A stretch of 47,760 nucleotides of DNA, from positions 1 through 47,760 of the forward strand of contig JAFGDG010000049.1 of the NCBI GenBank assembly GCA_016932245.1, read 5' to 3'. The stretch is from Thermoplasmatota archaeon (lineage in GTDB: Archaea > Thermoplasmatota > E2 > DHVEG-1). The translations under genes were made by a program, and so were the position numbers. The notes under the pieces were generated by a model. That model saw only the letters and a list, made by a program, of their open reading frames with translations. It did no database searches and was not told the origin of the DNA. Position 1 is the stretch's first letter, and each line of letters opens with the position of its first letter. Below are positions 47,101-47,760 of the stretch, in pieces.

Positions 47101-47760
47101 GATTCACCGTTCCATGTCTGGGTTGCTGGTAGAGTGCTTGTGCTGCTGCCTGTCACATATGCTTTGAGTTGGTAGGTGGTATTCGGACCGCCATTGGTTA
47201 TTTCTGCACATACCCCAAAGGGAAAACTGAACGATGACACATTGTATACTTTTGGAAGATAACAGGGATATTGCGTCATGTTTATTTTCGGTTTTTGGGT
47301 AAACACGTTTTCTAATCCAGGAGTGGGAGTATATTGTTCAAAGAAATCAGAAAGAGTGTTGTCGGTATCTCTGCCGTGATGTCTTGCCAATGAGTGGCCT
47401 TCGATAACTACCAACGCAGGTGATCCAGGAACCTCAGTATAGTTGTATCCCCATTCCATAGCATCAATAATTGCTCCTGTTGCATTTTTTAGTATCAATT
47501 TGTCTGCGTTATTACTTAACCCGTTACCAATGCTTGCATCATCGACATAGAGCCGCGTCACATTAGCAGGAATGGAAAAATTCCCATCTATCTGTGTTCC
47601 ATGATCGGCAATAATTGCATATCCTTTAGAGGGTATGATGGTGGTGCCGTTTCCGTGGTCAAAATCCCCTTCAAGATAATCTTCAGCAGTATTATCAGCA
47701 ATGCTCCAACCAGAAAGGTTAATGGAATAGTTGGTGGGATTGTAAAGTTCGATCCATTCA
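44130..47760 (-). CDS. Large surface protein: lamin-tail domains, CARDB-like domains, two phospholipase D (HKD) domains, C-terminal TM; truncated by right edge
   Basis: Frame stays open to the edge (EWIELYNPTNYSINLSGWSI... upstream of the listed start). HGKYLVIDNETVIVESCNW and HNKGMIVDNRSVLISSINW; second LTD NEFVALYNPTNDSINLTGWYLTH; C-terminal TM then RKRQWS. Confidence 0.87.
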   Translation of the reverse strand, partial: EWIELYNPTNYSINLSGWSIADNTAEDYLEGDFDHGNGTTIIPSKGYAIIADHGTQIDGNFSIPANVTRLYVDDASIGNGLSNNADKLILKNATGAIIDAMEWGYNYTEVPGSPALVVIEGHSLARHHGRDTDNTLSDFFEQYTPTPGLENVFTQKPKINMTQYPCYLPKVYNVSSFSFPFGVCAEITNGGPNTTYQLKAYVTGSSTSTLPATQTWNGESWKYSNYYTSTITTDSQGNWSDWVYLRFNSNYKEYQRAIRKNTTAYLWLKVKTENITYSHSQQVLLLDLDDSSSNGTAGGYVVGVATFNLTTLDNTHIVLKNNTAAYAGAYAGIYATEDNQIEEGFCSSPGYYRITGPVGNGYTLEFFDNTGTTFQTIENVTIRQGRYALDMHAPNAHHLMKKHAELDVFVSVKNTGDFSDVVTMAINDSSPGWIVDLLPHSLSLDPQEERKICLHVSHRSSTNERYGTVSLSATSVTDPGERDELTLSFELLGPDLNVTTVKFYDSEGEQRTSFSEGEMLRIKAFCKNVGNENATNATVSFYYDKKDDNHLIGTKGYDSIETYQKYPSVVWDTKGISAGEHTIYVVAEEDNFHDELNKDNNELMVPIIIFDSLPPPQSRKLIIGELYYHTYPNIKNEFVALYNPTNDSINLTGWYLTHRPAKQQGSQPKLIFPKDTYLPSKTWLYITQNASDYLWQTGETADFEYAVDADESIPQMNVTKTVTLSNTGGEVALKDWYNHTIDLVVYGNSLYTGEGWNGPSILSSGRGVILKRNTDWSGTPIDTNTSRDWENARRYQIGQSMFPYTRLSCYGEITTFVSPDCSYDALVNEIRNAQQSIYFNIYEFTHPFLCDELINALKRGVAVHIFLEGSPISGISDREFVLLERIAQYGGKIRFIVNDAEKNVYARYTFDHGKYLVIDNETVIVESCNWAKTGIPPNPSFGNREWGIIVRNESVARYFLSVFLDDWNPARCDSYALKDMPIDIPVEFFVDKTIFTGSYEPQFVSKTVTGSFSVTPVFSPDTSLEAICNLIESANESILIEQLYVYKEWGARISPFVERLIKKANEGVQINVILNYNPYYEASNDKCNQTKQHLEQHNISVKFLYTNWSYFTNVHNKGMIVDNRSVLISSINWNENSVTRNREAGIIIEHEEVAQYYAEVFYYDWHLTERDPPITTLTVESQKNTIYITMLFTMTFAIIARDWRKRQWS

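Noticed and set aside
1-47760. CRISPR array, IS element or prophage
   Set aside because: No regularly spaced repeats, transposase, integrase or phage structural motifs recognised by eye.

Overview
Archaeal chromosomal segment (about 40% GC by eye, euryarchaeal gene complement) with dense coding on both strands. Core genes: TyrRS, PurB, PolD small and large subunits (DP1, DP2), SRP/7S RNA, MCM, EF-2, S7, S12, Trm1, diphthine synthase. Metabolic genes: split dihydropteroate synthase, FolC, PurN, ThyX, RibD-C-type reductase, ArsM. A 10-gene membrane operon is colinear with Mbh hydrogenase (MbhA-I plus M) but lacks the hydrogenase module J/K/L and the ferredoxin N. Other loci: an archaeosortase A / archaetidylserine decarboxylase / archaetidylserine synthase cassette; a 7TM-PAS histidine kinase with two single-domain response regulators; a HerA-type ATPase ending in a Cys-X6-Cys-X2-Cys-X5-Cys motif typical of the endonuclease III/MutY Fe-S loop; convergent presenilin-like and rhomboid intramembrane proteases; and a large lamin-tail/CARDB-like/double-phospholipase-D surface protein running off the right edge. 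Both window edges cut genes. The best candidates for something new are the headless Mbh-like complex, the HerA-FeS fusion, the surface PLD + rhomboid pair, and two unlisted small ORFs. No CRISPR array, IS element, intein or intact tRNA was recognised. All homology calls are from motif recognition without database searches.
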